The position numbers and the translations under genes were made by a program. A stretch of DNA of 11,872 bases from Micromonospora_J zhanjiangensis (lineage in GTDB: Bacteria > Actinomycetota > Actinomycetes > Mycobacteriales > Micromonosporaceae): positions 1 to 11,872 of the forward strand of contig NZ_JBHSBN010000058.1 of assembly GCF_042650605.1 (NCBI RefSeq), in the 5' to 3' direction. Below are positions 5,282-11,872 of this stretch, one piece after another. Numbering within the stretch: position 1 is the first letter of the stretch; every line of letters starts with the position of its first letter. The notes beneath the pieces are model-generated. The model worked only from the letters and a program-made list of their open reading frames with translations. It did no database searches and was not told where the DNA came from.

Positions 5282-6274
5282 GTGACGAGATCACGCCAAG
5301 CGGTAATGCTACTGATCACCCTCACCACCGTCGCCACGGTGGGCGGACAGGCCGGCGCGTCGGCCGCGGCATCGGCGCCGAACTCCGCCACCTCGGCCGT
5401 CGCGACGGTCAACGGCACCGCCGCCACGGACGCCGGGTCGACCGGCGCGGCCCTGGAGGCGTACTGGACGCCGGAGCGGATGCGGTCGGCGATCCCGGCC
5501 GACAAGCCGGCGGCCGTCCCGACCGGCAGCACCGGCAGCACCAGCGACAAGCCCACCGGCCCGGCCACCGTGGCGGCGGCGCCCCAGGCCGCGTCGGTCA
5601 AGGCCACCGACCGGGCCAACCTGAACGTCAACGCCTCGATCACGGTCGGGAAGATCTTCTTCCACGACGAGAGCGACGGCAAGGACTACGTCTGCTCCGG
5701 CAGCACCATCAACAACCCGACCAAGAACATCGTGGTCACGGCCGGACACTGCGTGCACGGCGGCAAGGGCAAGAAGTGGCACACCAACTGGCAGTTCGTG
5801 CCCTACTACGACCACGGCAGCCGGCCGTACGGCACCTGGTGGGCGAAGCAACTCACCAGCTTCAAGGGCTGGACCCAGAACGGCAGCTACGACTGGGACC
5901 TGGCGTTCGTCAACGTGTGGCCCAACGGCAGCACCCGCCTGGTCGACCAGGTCGGCGGCAACGGCCTCATCGTCAACTACGCGAAGAACCTCTACGTCAC
6001 CCTGCTGGCCTACCCGGCCGGCGCCCCCTACGACGGCTCGTGGCAGTACGCCTGCCAGGGCAACATGTACGCCTACGGCTCCGAGCAGGTCGGCTTCAAC
6101 TGCCTGCTGACCGGCGGCGCCAGCGGCGGCCCGTTCCTCTACCAGTACAGCGACGCGACCGGCCTCGGGTATGTCGACAGCGTCATCAGCCACGGCCCCG
6201 ACACGATCAATTACGGGCCCTACTTCGACACCGATGTCCTCAATCTCTACAACGGCGTGGCGAATTACTCCTGA
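5282..6274 (+). CDS. Secreted trypsin-like serine protease (S1 family)
   Basis: This 330-residue exported protease has a Sec signal peptide (about 1-27: basic MTRSRQ start, hydrophobic core, Ala-rich cleavage region). A low-complexity Ala/Thr/Gly pro-region (about 28-108) follows, then a chymotrypsin-fold domain. The catalytic triad is visible: His156 in VVTAGHC, Asp206 in YDWDLAFV and Ser281 in GGASGGPF. Cys138/Cys157 and Cys258/Cys274 are positioned like the two conserved disulfides of the fold. The N-terminus of the domain lacks the IVGG of vertebrate trypsins, as in V8/glutamyl-endopeptidase-like bacterial members. Specificity cannot be called. The GTG start is supported by GGGAGGGG. The pro-region contains LEAYWTPERMRSAIP, a motif often seen in actinomycete secreted proteases of this type. 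A strong hairpin follows the gene, so it is probably transcribed alone. Confidence 0.9.
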   Translation: MTRSRQAVMLLITLTTVATVGGQAGASAAASAPNSATSAVATVNGTAATDAGSTGAALEAYWTPERMRSAIPADKPAAVPTGSTGSTSDKPTGPATVAAAPQAASVKATDRANLNVNASITVGKIFFHDESDGKDYVCSGSTINNPTKNIVVTAGHCVHGGKGKKWHTNWQFVPYYDHGSRPYGTWWAKQLTSFKGWTQNGSYDWDLAFVNVWPNGSTRLVDQVGGNGLIVNYAKNLYVTLLAYPAGAPYDGSWQYACQGNMYAYGSEQVGFNCLLTGGASGGPFLYQYSDATGLGYVDSVISHGPDTINYGPYFDTDVLNLYNGVANYS

Positions 6275-6294
6275 CAATTCAACCGGGCAACTAA

Positions 6295-6335
6295 TCTCGG
6301 TCCCGGTACGTCAGATCGACGTACCGGGATCGGGA
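6295..6335 (+). terminator. Long hairpin terminator after the protease gene
   Basis: TCCCGGTACGTC (6301-6312) pairs perfectly with GACGTACCGGGA (6318-6329) around the loop AGATC. The stem can be extended outward to 6295/6335 with two G-U pairs, giving 18 bp. It begins 21 nt after the stop and has no U-tract, matching the stem-only terminators common in actinomycetes. Confidence 0.75.
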
Positions 6336-6363
6336 GCGCGGTGGACCGGACGGAGGTGTTCTG

Positions 6364-6657
6364 ATGAGCAGGACGGCGATCGTGATCGCGGCCGCGCTGG
6401 TGGCGGCCGGCGTCGTCACCGGGGGCGTGCTGGCGGTCCGCGGCCTGGCCGCCGTGGACCGGCCGGCGGAGCGTCCGACCGACCGGCCCGCGACACCGGC
6501 CGACGGACCGGCGGCGCCGGACCGGAGCGAGGTTCGGACGCCGGGCCGGCCGCTGAGCCCGGCCGAGGAGGCGAGCGCCATCCCGCTGCCCAAGGGCGGT
6601 CCGGGCGACGGAACCGGCGACCCGAGCGCCCCACCGGCCCGGCCCGCCGGCCGCTGA
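6364..6657 (+). CDS. Small membrane-anchored Pro/Arg-rich protein
   Basis: This 97-residue hypothetical protein has one N-terminal hydrophobic segment (about residues 4-27) and no lipobox cysteine. It could be a signal anchor or an uncleaved leader. The rest is low-complexity, rich in Pro, Arg, Asp, Ala and Gly, with a moderately conserved-looking LSPAEEASAIPLPKG stretch (about 64-78). I do not recognise a family. The gene is supported by a good RBS (GGAGG, 6352-6356) 7 nt before ATG. It lies just behind the protease terminator, so transcription may come from readthrough or from a promoter within 6275-6350 that I cannot identify. Confidence 0.6.
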   Translation: MSRTAIVIAAALVAAGVVTGGVLAVRGLAAVDRPAERPTDRPATPADGPAAPDRSEVRTPGRPLSPAEEASAIPLPKGGPGDGTGDPSAPPARPAGR

Positions 6658-6686
6658 CCCGGCGGCGCCGTCAGGATCCCGCCGGG
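6658..6686. terminator. Hairpin between convergent genes
   Basis: CCCGGCGG (6658-6665) is complementary to CCGCCGGG (6679-6686) with a 13-nt loop. It lies directly after the small membrane protein stop and 11 bp before the aminotransferase stop. It could end transcription in both directions. Confidence 0.45.
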
Positions 6687-6697
6687 GCGGCGAGGGC

Positions 6698-7813
6698 TCA
6701 GGCTCCCGTCGGCCCGGCGAGGGCGGCGGCGAGGCGGTCGAGGGCGGCGGTGAAGTCGTCCGGCGCGAGGTGGCCGAAGCCGAGCCGGAACACCCGGTCC
6801 TCCTCGCCGAACCACGAACCCCGGGCCACCCGGGTGTCGCGCTCGGCGAGCCGGTCGTAGAAGGCGCCGACCGCGTCGTCGGGGAACCGGTCGGCGGGCA
6901 GCCGCAGGCAGCACAGCGCCCCGCCGTCCGGCACGACGATCTCCACCGGCTGCTCCTCGGCCCAGCGCAGCAGCTCGTCGAGCGCCTGCCGCAGCCGCTG
7001 GCCACGCGTCGCGAGGATGTCCGCCTGCTGCCGGAGCACCTGCGCGGCCAGGATCTCGTCCACCGTGGGACAGGCGATGGTGGAGACGAACTTGGCCTCC
7101 CGCAGCCGGTCGTACAGGTCGGGGTCGGTGGTGGTCAACCAGCCGACCCGCAGTCCCGCCGCGCCGTGCGACTTGGACAGCGAGGACGTGGTCACGACCC
7201 GCGGCGCCATCGCCGCGACCGACGCCGGCGGGGTGCCGTCGCCGTAGGTGGCCATCCGGTACGTCTCGTCCACCAGGACGACCGCGTCCGGCGCCCGCTC
7301 CTGCACCGCGGCCAGCAGCGCGCGCAGCTCGTCATCGGTGACCCGGACGCCGGACGGGTTCTGCGGCGAGGCCACCGAAACCAGCCGGGTCCGCGGCGTG
7401 AGCGCCGCGGCGATCCGGTCCAGCGGCAGCCGGTAGCCCTCGTCGAACGACATCGGCACCAGGTCCACCGGGCCACCGAGGCCCTCCGGGACGGTACGGG
7501 TCGGCGGGAAACACGGGGTCACGACGAGCGCCCGGTCGCCGGGTCCGCAGGTGGCGTGGGCCAGCAGGTACATCGCCTCGACGGCGCCGATGGTCACCAG
7601 GACCTGCTCGGCGTCCACCCCGGCGTCGGCGGCGATCAGGGCGCGCAGCTCGGCGTCGCCGCGCGAGGTGCCGTAGTCGAGCGCCAGGTCCTTGAGGTCG
7701 GTCGGGTCGACCAGGTCGCCCAGGCGCAGCGCCGGGCAGGTGCTCTCGGCCAGGTCGTAGCGCACCGGTACGTCGATCAGCGTGGTCATGGCGCTGGGCG
7801 CGAAGGTGGTCAT
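6698..7813 (-). CDS. PLP-dependent aminotransferase, class I/II fold
   Basis: This 371-residue cytosolic fold-type I PLP enzyme retains the key residues. Asn152 lies in ASPQNPSG, Asp182 and Tyr185 in VDETYR. Lys214, the Schiff-base lysine, lies in SSLSKSHG, and the phosphate-binding Arg222 in GLRVGWL. A C-terminal VFRLGFG holds a likely substrate-carboxylate arginine. The family includes aspartate/aromatic aminotransferases and capreomycidine-synthase-like enzymes; I cannot assign a substrate. The start is uncertain. ATG 7813 has only a weak GGACGA upstream, ATG 7789 would give 363 residues, and ATG 7879 would add a 22-residue extension unlike the family. The gene is divergent from an FAD hydroxylase across about 140 bp, which hints at shared control or a shared small pathway. 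Confidence 0.88.
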   Translation of the reverse strand: MTTFAPSAMTTLIDVPVRYDLAESTCPALRLGDLVDPTDLKDLALDYGTSRGDAELRALIAADAGVDAEQVLVTIGAVEAMYLLAHATCGPGDRALVVTPCFPPTRTVPEGLGGPVDLVPMSFDEGYRLPLDRIAAALTPRTRLVSVASPQNPSGVRVTDDELRALLAAVQERAPDAVVLVDETYRMATYGDGTPPASVAAMAPRVVTTSSLSKSHGAAGLRVGWLTTTDPDLYDRLREAKFVSTIACPTVDEILAAQVLRQQADILATRGQRLRQALDELLRWAEEQPVEIVVPDGGALCCLRLPADRFPDDAVGAFYDRLAERDTRVARGSWFGEEDRVFRLGFGHLAPDDFTAALDRLAAALAGPTGA

Positions 7814-7955
7814 GTCGTCCAGGATCGTCCGCTCCCGGCCGGCGCGGACAGGGCCAATCCCGGCGCGCTGGCCCGGCATGCGCTCGCGACACCTATCGAG
7901 GTACGGCCGGGCTGACGCACAATGGACCTACGGCTCGATTCACACGGGGGTGTCG
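7814..7955. promoter_or_regulatory. Divergent intergenic region, aminotransferase / hydroxylase
   Basis: About 140 bp hold the start signals of two divergent genes. ACCTATCGAGGT (7891-7902) is a partial palindrome with ACCT/AGGT arms. CACAAT (7917-7922) is a possible -10 for the plus-strand gene. GGGGG (7945-7949) serves as its RBS. None of the promoter elements is strong. Confidence 0.3.
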
Positions 7956-9158
7956 ATGAAGGTGCCCGTCGGCATTGTCGGTGCCGGGCCCGCCGGCCTG
8001 GTGATCGCGCACATGCTGCATCGCGAGGACATACCGTTCGTCCTACTGGAGCGCAGCCCGGCCGAGGCCGTCGGGCAACACGCGAAGGCCGGGATGATCG
8101 AGCACCGGACCGTCGAACTCCTGCGCCGCGAGAGCATCGCCGACACGATCCTGAGCTTCACCATCCAGAACGGACGGTGTGAGTTCCGCACCCCGGCGGA
8201 TTCGGTCGTGCTCGACTACGGCGCGCTCACCGGCGGCCGCACCCACTACGTGTACCCGCAGTTCGCGCTCGTGGACAAGCTGTTCCGGGAACTGAAGCGG
8301 CGGGACGTCGACATCAGGTGCGGGCACTCGGTCGTGCGCGTCCGCGAGGAACCGGACGAGGTCCTGCTGTCCGGCCTCGCCGCCGACGGCGCGCCCTTCG
8401 AGGTCACCTGCGAGGTCGTCGTCGGCTGCGAGGGTGCCCGCAGCGCCGTCGCCGCGGCGATGCCCGCGCCGACCGTGAGCGAGCAGCGCCTGCCCGTACG
8501 GTGGCTCGCGGTCATGGCCGCGGCGGCGCCGCTCACCGACCACACCATCTACGCGGCCCACCCGCGCGGCTTCGCGGGGCACCTGCGGCGCGCGCCGACC
8601 AGCACCCGCTACTACCTCGAGGCGGCCGCCACCGAAACCGTCGCCGACTGGCCGCAGGAGCGGATCCGGTCCGAGCTGTCGACCCGGCTGATGGTCGGTG
8701 ACCGGCTGGCCGACGTCCCGTTCAGCGACGTCGGCTTCGTCGACCTGCGGGCCCGGATCATCGAACCGATGCAGCATGGACGGCTCTACCTCGCCGGCGA
8801 CGCCGCCCACGTGATCCCGCCCGCCGGCGGCAAGGGAATGAACCTGGCCATCCAGGACGCCGTCGAACTCGCCCGTGGGCTCATCGACCGGTTCGGACGC
8901 GCCAACGACGGCACCCGACTGGTCGGCTACTCCGCGGGCCGGCTGCCGGCGATCTGGCGGGCGCAGGCGTTCTCCAACTGGCACCTCAACGTCATCATGC
9001 TGGCGAAGCCGCCATCCGACCCGGCGCGATCGGAGCCGTCCGCCGACGTCGGGGCGTTCCGCAGCATCCTGCGCCAGGGGTGGGTGTCCGCGTTGCAGAA
9101 CGACCCGATCCTGGCCCGGTGGTTCGCCCACTCCTACGCGGGCGCGGACCCGGTCTGA
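7956..9158 (+). CDS. PobA-like FAD-dependent aromatic hydroxylase
   Basis: This is a 400-residue class A flavoprotein monooxygenase, close in length to 4-hydroxybenzoate 3-monooxygenase PobA (394). The Rossmann motif GAGPAG (9-14), GCEG (157-160) in place of the family GCDG, and LAGDAAHVIPPAGGKGMNL (279-297) are visible. Compared from memory with Pseudomonas PobA, Tyr201, Arg214, Tyr222 and Tyr385 appear kept as Tyr199, Arg212, Tyr220 and Tyr394. Ser212 becomes Leu210 and Arg44 becomes Lys44. It therefore probably hydroxylates a para-substituted benzoate-like acid using FAD and NAD(P)H, though the altered residues leave the substrate open. The ATG at 7956 has GGGGG just upstream; an in-frame GTG at 7950 is an alternative. 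No beta-ketoadipate genes lie nearby, so a biosynthetic role is as likely as catabolism. Confidence 0.87.
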   Translation: MKVPVGIVGAGPAGLVIAHMLHREDIPFVLLERSPAEAVGQHAKAGMIEHRTVELLRRESIADTILSFTIQNGRCEFRTPADSVVLDYGALTGGRTHYVYPQFALVDKLFRELKRRDVDIRCGHSVVRVREEPDEVLLSGLAADGAPFEVTCEVVVGCEGARSAVAAAMPAPTVSEQRLPVRWLAVMAAAAPLTDHTIYAAHPRGFAGHLRRAPTSTRYYLEAAATETVADWPQERIRSELSTRLMVGDRLADVPFSDVGFVDLRARIIEPMQHGRLYLAGDAAHVIPPAGGKGMNLAIQDAVELARGLIDRFGRANDGTRLVGYSAGRLPAIWRAQAFSNWHLNVIMLAKPPSDPARSEPSADVGAFRSILRQGWVSALQNDPILARWFAHSYAGADPV

Positions 9159-9318
9159 CGGACACCGAGCCGTCCGGCCCGCGCGGCAGGTCACCTCCAT
9201 CCACTTGAGCCAAATTTGATCATTACATGTGTCAATCGTTGCGCTGACGGCACGGCGTCGGGCGAGCGGTGCGATACGGTGCGGGCCCTACCGTTCGTCG
9301 ATATGGGGGACATCCAGC
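9159..9318 (+). promoter_or_regulatory. Intergenic region with AT-rich patch, promoter of the Tat-exported protein
   Basis: An A/T-rich patch (9203-9240) stands out and contains the palindromes CAAATTTG (9211-9218) and TGATCA (9217-9222). TACGGT (9275-9280) fits TAnnnT and is the likeliest -10, but has no convincing -35. GGGGGA (9305-9310) is the RBS for the ATG at 9319. The start of the region may hold a weak hairpin, GACGG/CCGTC, just after the hydroxylase stop. Confidence 0.35.
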
Positions 9319-10269
9319 ATGGAACGACGTACACTCCTGCGCGGCCTGGCGCTCGGCGCGGCCGCCGCACCGGCCACCGCGCTGCTCGGCGCGGAACCGG
9401 CGATGGCCGCGACCAGCTACTACGTCGCGACCACCGAGCAGGTCAAGAACAAGGTGTTCGTCTGGCACAAGAACAAGAGCTTCTCCGACGCCAACGTGCA
9501 CTGGAGCTTCGGCCCGGGTGGCGGCGGCTGGGCCAACCTGTCCGACGTGAAGGTCCGCAGCACCTCCGCCCAGGGCTGGATCGCGCTGATGGTCGCCTCC
9601 GGCGGCAAGGCCGGCATCGTCGACATCGGCAGCAAGAAGAACACCGGACTCGGCGACCTGAAGTGGAGCGCGTCGCCGGGCGGCAACCCGCACGCCATCG
9701 AACGCATCCCCGGCAACGGCTCGGTGGTGGTGGCCAGCTCCGCCGGCCACCTCACGCTGTACGCGCCCAGCTCGGTCGGCAACCTCGGCTCGCTGGCCAA
9801 GGTGCAGACCATCAGCCTGGCCGGGGCGCACGGCGTGCTGTGGGACCCGACGTACAGCCTGCTCTGGGCCATCGGCAAGGGCGTGATCAAGGGGTACGCC
9901 GTGGAGGGCTCCCACCGCGGCACCCGGCTCAAGCACTACGGCGCCCAGGTCAGCATCGGCAGCGACAACCTCGGCCACGACCTGCAACCCGACTACAGCA
10001 ACAAGTACCGGATGCTGGCCACCGCCACGCACGGCGTGTACGAGATCAACACCGCGGGCGGCACCTTCAGCGCCCGGAAGATCTCCAGCGAGACCCGGGT
10101 GAAGGCGTACGTGCGGCACTCGTCGGGCGAGGCCGTGTCGATCCGGGCCGACAACACCGGCGCCCGTACCTGGGGCAGCCCGACCGTGCGGTTCTCCAGC
10201 TCGGCGGACCGTAAGCGGTCGGGGGCGGAGTTCTACAAGGTCCGCCTCTGGACGCCGGACTTCCAGTAG
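9319..10269 (+). CDS. Tat-exported beta-propeller-like protein (DUF6528-like)
   Basis: This 316-residue secreted protein has a twin-arginine signal (ERRTLLRGLALG, Arg3-Arg4) and a likely cleavage after AMA at residue 30. The mature part is full of short beta-strand repeats with Trp/Gly turns, such as YYVATTEQVKNKVFVW, GGWANLSDVKVR, NPHAIERIPGNGSVVVASS, AGHGVLWD-like AGAHGVLWDPTYSLLWAIG, and NLGHDLQPDYS. These indicate a six- or seven-bladed propeller. From memory this pattern matches the actinobacterial family DUF6528, which has no known function. The conserved His and Asp residues (HAIER, AHGVLWD, GHDL) could bind a sugar or metal. Tat export suggests folding or cofactor loading before secretion. 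The ATG at 9319 is supported by GGGGGA; the in-frame ATG at 9229 would precede the signal peptide and is unlikely. The gene is followed by a strong terminator. Confidence 0.8.
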   Translation: MERRTLLRGLALGAAAAPATALLGAEPAMAATSYYVATTEQVKNKVFVWHKNKSFSDANVHWSFGPGGGGWANLSDVKVRSTSAQGWIALMVASGGKAGIVDIGSKKNTGLGDLKWSASPGGNPHAIERIPGNGSVVVASSAGHLTLYAPSSVGNLGSLAKVQTISLAGAHGVLWDPTYSLLWAIGKGVIKGYAVEGSHRGTRLKHYGAQVSIGSDNLGHDLQPDYSNKYRMLATATHGVYEINTAGGTFSARKISSETRVKAYVRHSSGEAVSIRADNTGARTWGSPTVRFSSSADRKRSGAEFYKVRLWTPDFQ

Positions 10270-10339
10270 GACCGGGTCCCGCCGACAAGGAGCAACTCCG
10301 GTCACGACCCACGTCGGACGGAAGTCTGACCGCATCCTG

Positions 10340-10374
10340 GTGATGCCCCGGGCGCACAGCGCCCGGGGCATCAC
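10340..10374. terminator. Perfect 16-bp stem terminator between convergent genes
   Basis: GTGATGCCCCGGGCGC (10340-10355) is the exact complement of GCGCCCGGGGCATCAC (10359-10374), closed by the 3-nt loop ACA. It lies 70 bp after the exported protein gene and 27 bp beyond the stop of the opposing LRV gene. It probably ends both transcripts. Confidence 0.85.
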
Positions 10375-10401
10375 GTCGCAGGGTCCAGCTGATGTCAAGA
10401 T

Positions 10402-11872
10402 CTAACGTCTCCACTCCTCCGCAATCCGCCACATCCTCTCGACCGGCAGGGCGGGGTTCGCCGCGGCGGACTCGGCCAGCTCGGAATCCGTCAGCAGCGC
10501 GACGATCCGGGCGACCGGCAGGCGGGGGCTGCCCGCCATCGCCTTCCGTACCCTGGGGTCCGGGTCGGCGGTGAGCCGGTCGACCACGGCCGGATCCACG
10601 GCCGGGTCACGGGCGACCAGCCGCCGCAGCACCGGGTCCAGGTCATCGACGAAGCGGCCCAGCCCTTCCGTCGGGAAGCCCGGCCGCTCGGCCAACCGCT
10701 CCCGACCGCACCCCTGGTACTCCAGCAGGCAGCGCAGCAGCAGGTCCGGTGGCGAGGCCGGATGATGCTGCGCGAGCAGCACCCGTACCCCCGGGTCCGG
10801 GTCGTCGGCGAGGGTCGCGACCATGTCTCCCGGCAGCCGCGGATCCCCGGCCGCGCGGCGGCGCAGCAACGGATTGACCGACCGGGCCCACCGGACCGAA
10901 TCGGCCACTTCCGCTGGCAGGACCCGGAAGTAAGGGTAGGCGTGACACCCGCCGGCCGGACCGAAGCACCCGTCGCCGTCCGCCGTGGTCACATCGATGG
11001 CGATCCGGGCCCGCTGCCGCTCGGTCAGGCCCGGGTGAACGGACACCGTGGTACGCACCTCGACCGCCGGATCGGCGGCGAGCGCGGCCAACTGTCCGGC
11101 GGTCAGGTCGGGGCGCTCCGCCACCTTGCGGCGCACCGCCGGCTCGGGGTGCCGCAGCAGTGCCTCGACGACGTCGGGCGGGGTGCTCGCGTTCGCGGCC
11201 AGCACGCCGACCGCCGCCACGTCGCCACCGGCGAGGACGTGGTCCACCAAGTCGCGGGACAGCCTGCGGTGCAGCACCGTCCAGTACGCGTGACCGCGAT
11301 GGTCGGGGAGGTCGGCCGGCTCCATCAGCTGCTCCCGGTACGCGACGGCATCGGCGGCGACCTGCCGGACCTCGGACGTCTCGTCGGTCAACAGCGCCTG
11401 CCTGGTCGGTTCGTCGAGCGCGGTCAGGAAACCGGCCGCGTACCGGCGCACTCCCGGCCGGGAATGCTTGGCCGCCAGCGTCCGCAGACGAGGGCCGGCG
11501 GCGGCGCTCGTGAACAACTCGCCGAGCAGCTCCTCGCGGGTGAACGGCACGTCCGGCGGCGGCGGATCGTCGAGTTCGGCCAACAGGCGCGTCAGCGCCT
11601 CGTCGGACAGCGGTCGCTGGTCGCGATTGCCCCACGCCCGAATCCGCACCCGCCACTGCGGATCCGCCAGCAGCACCTCCCGGGCCTGCGGATCGACCCG
11701 CGGGTGAGCGGCGAGGGCGCCGCGGATCCGGGGCGACAGGTGGCGCAGCATCGCGTCCCGCACCGGCGGTGGCAGGTCGGGACGGCGTCCGAGCGTCCCG
11801 GCGATGTCGTCCGGCGCCGTCTCCAACAGCCGCAGCAGTACGTCGACCGGGGCGGCCGGGTTCCGGGCTAGG
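10402..11872 (-). CDS. LRV/HEAT-like repeat protein with two CX6C pairs, N-terminus off-window
   Basis: At least 489 residues are visible. The reading stays open to the right edge with good repeat homology (LARNPAAPVDVLLRLLE), so the TTG at 11826 is not the true start. The protein is a solenoid of about a dozen 20-25-residue helical repeats of leucine-rich-variant type, with the recurring pattern LAxxPxLPxxxxxxLxxDP. Examples are VAERPDLTAGQLAALAADP, VARDPAVDPAVVDRLTADP and AAANPALPVERMWRIAEE. The visible part has exactly four cysteines, in two CX6C pairs: CFGPAGGC (codons at 10945-10968) and CLLEYQGC (10708-10731), about 79 residues apart. Known LRV proteins can carry an Fe-S cluster, so metal binding is plausible but unproven. 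The protein is likely cytosolic and a binding scaffold; its partner is unknown. It ends with TAG and converges on the exported propeller gene. Confidence 0.85.
   Translation of the reverse strand, partial: LARNPAAPVDVLLRLLETAPDDIAGTLGRRPDLPPPVRDAMLRHLSPRIRGALAAHPRVDPQAREVLLADPQWRVRIRAWGNRDQRPLSDEALTRLLAELDDPPPPDVPFTREELLGELFTSAAAGPRLRTLAAKHSRPGVRRYAAGFLTALDEPTRQALLTDETSEVRQVAADAVAYREQLMEPADLPDHRGHAYWTVLHRRLSRDLVDHVLAGGDVAAVGVLAANASTPPDVVEALLRHPEPAVRRKVAERPDLTAGQLAALAADPAVEVRTTVSVHPGLTERQRARIAIDVTTADGDGCFGPAGGCHAYPYFRVLPAEVADSVRWARSVNPLLRRRAAGDPRLPGDMVATLADDPDPGVRVLLAQHHPASPPDLLLRCLLEYQGCGRERLAERPGFPTEGLGRFVDDLDPVLRRLVARDPAVDPAVVDRLTADPDPRVRKAMAGSPRLPVARIVALLTDSELAESAAANPALPVERMWRIAEEWRR

Noticed and set aside
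6770..7915. Long plus-strand open frame opposite the aminotransferase
   Set aside because: The minus strand has all PLP-enzyme motifs. The plus reading is low-complexity Arg/Gly/His.
7782..7955. N-terminal extension of the FAD hydroxylase
   Set aside because: The extension is not Rossmann-like and overlaps the aminotransferase start. The FAD-binding fold begins right after the ATG at 7956, which has an RBS.
11824..11826. TTG as the start codon of the LRV protein
   Set aside because: The frame stays open to the window edge and encodes another LRV repeat just upstream, so the true start lies outside the window.
10762..11871. Long plus-strand open frame opposite the LRV gene
   Set aside because: It mirrors the LRV gene, has Gly/Arg/His-rich composition without domains, and lacks an RBS. 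Such antisense frames are expected in GC-rich coding DNA.
1..11872. A biosynthetic gene cluster, defence island or mobile element
   Set aside because: No core biosynthetic enzyme, nuclease/toxin set, integrase, transposase, attachment repeat or tRNA was seen. The genes are mostly single units in divergent or convergent pairs, typical of ordinary chromosomal DNA.

Overview
The window is a gene-dense, very GC-rich stretch of bacterial chromosome. Strong third-position GC, alanine/arginine/proline-rich proteins, TAGACT-type -10 hexamers, leaderless starts, a septum-formation-type lipoprotein and an abundance of secreted proteins all point to a filamentous or related actinomycete. Micromonosporaceae (Micromonospora/Actinoplanes-like) is my best guess, by inference only. 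I see no rRNA, tRNA, CRISPR array, transposase or phage gene.

Left part (1-2400): an MFS efflux-type transporter whose ribosome-binding site lies in a perfect inverted repeat. It is followed by a short apparent remnant of a sigma-70 region-4-like helix-turn-helix, then a lipoprotein made of two cysteine-rich septum-formation-type modules. A tandem 17-bp repeat and hairpin separate this lipoprotein from the next, convergent gene.

Middle (2365-5043): a pyridoxal-reductase-like aldo/keto reductase (PdxI/YdbC type) is divergent from an XRE-family regulator with an MmyB-type ligand domain. Convergent to the regulator is a solute-binding-protein fold that lacks any signal peptide. The regulator and the solute-binding gene share the same leaderless layout, TAGACT-N7-ATG.

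Centre-right (5044-6700): a less GC-rich 240-bp regulatory region, a secreted trypsin-like serine protease, an 18-bp terminator hairpin and a small membrane-anchored Pro/Arg-rich protein.

Right part (6698-11872): a class I/II PLP aminotransferase divergent from a PobA-like FAD aromatic hydroxylase, a Tat-exported beta-propeller-like protein, a 16-bp terminator stem, and a leucine-rich-variant (LRV) repeat protein that runs off the right edge. The LRV protein carries exactly four visible cysteines, in two CX6C pairs.

Most genes appear to be single-gene transcription units in divergent or convergent pairs, so I see no clear multi-gene pathway. Two links are plausible. One is ligand-controlled B6 salvage by the XRE regulator and the PdxI-like enzyme. 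The other is a small amino-acid/aromatic modification pair, the aminotransferase and the hydroxylase. The best candidates for new biology are the ribosome-binding-site hairpin of the transporter, the CX6C LRV protein, and the signal-less solute-binding protein.
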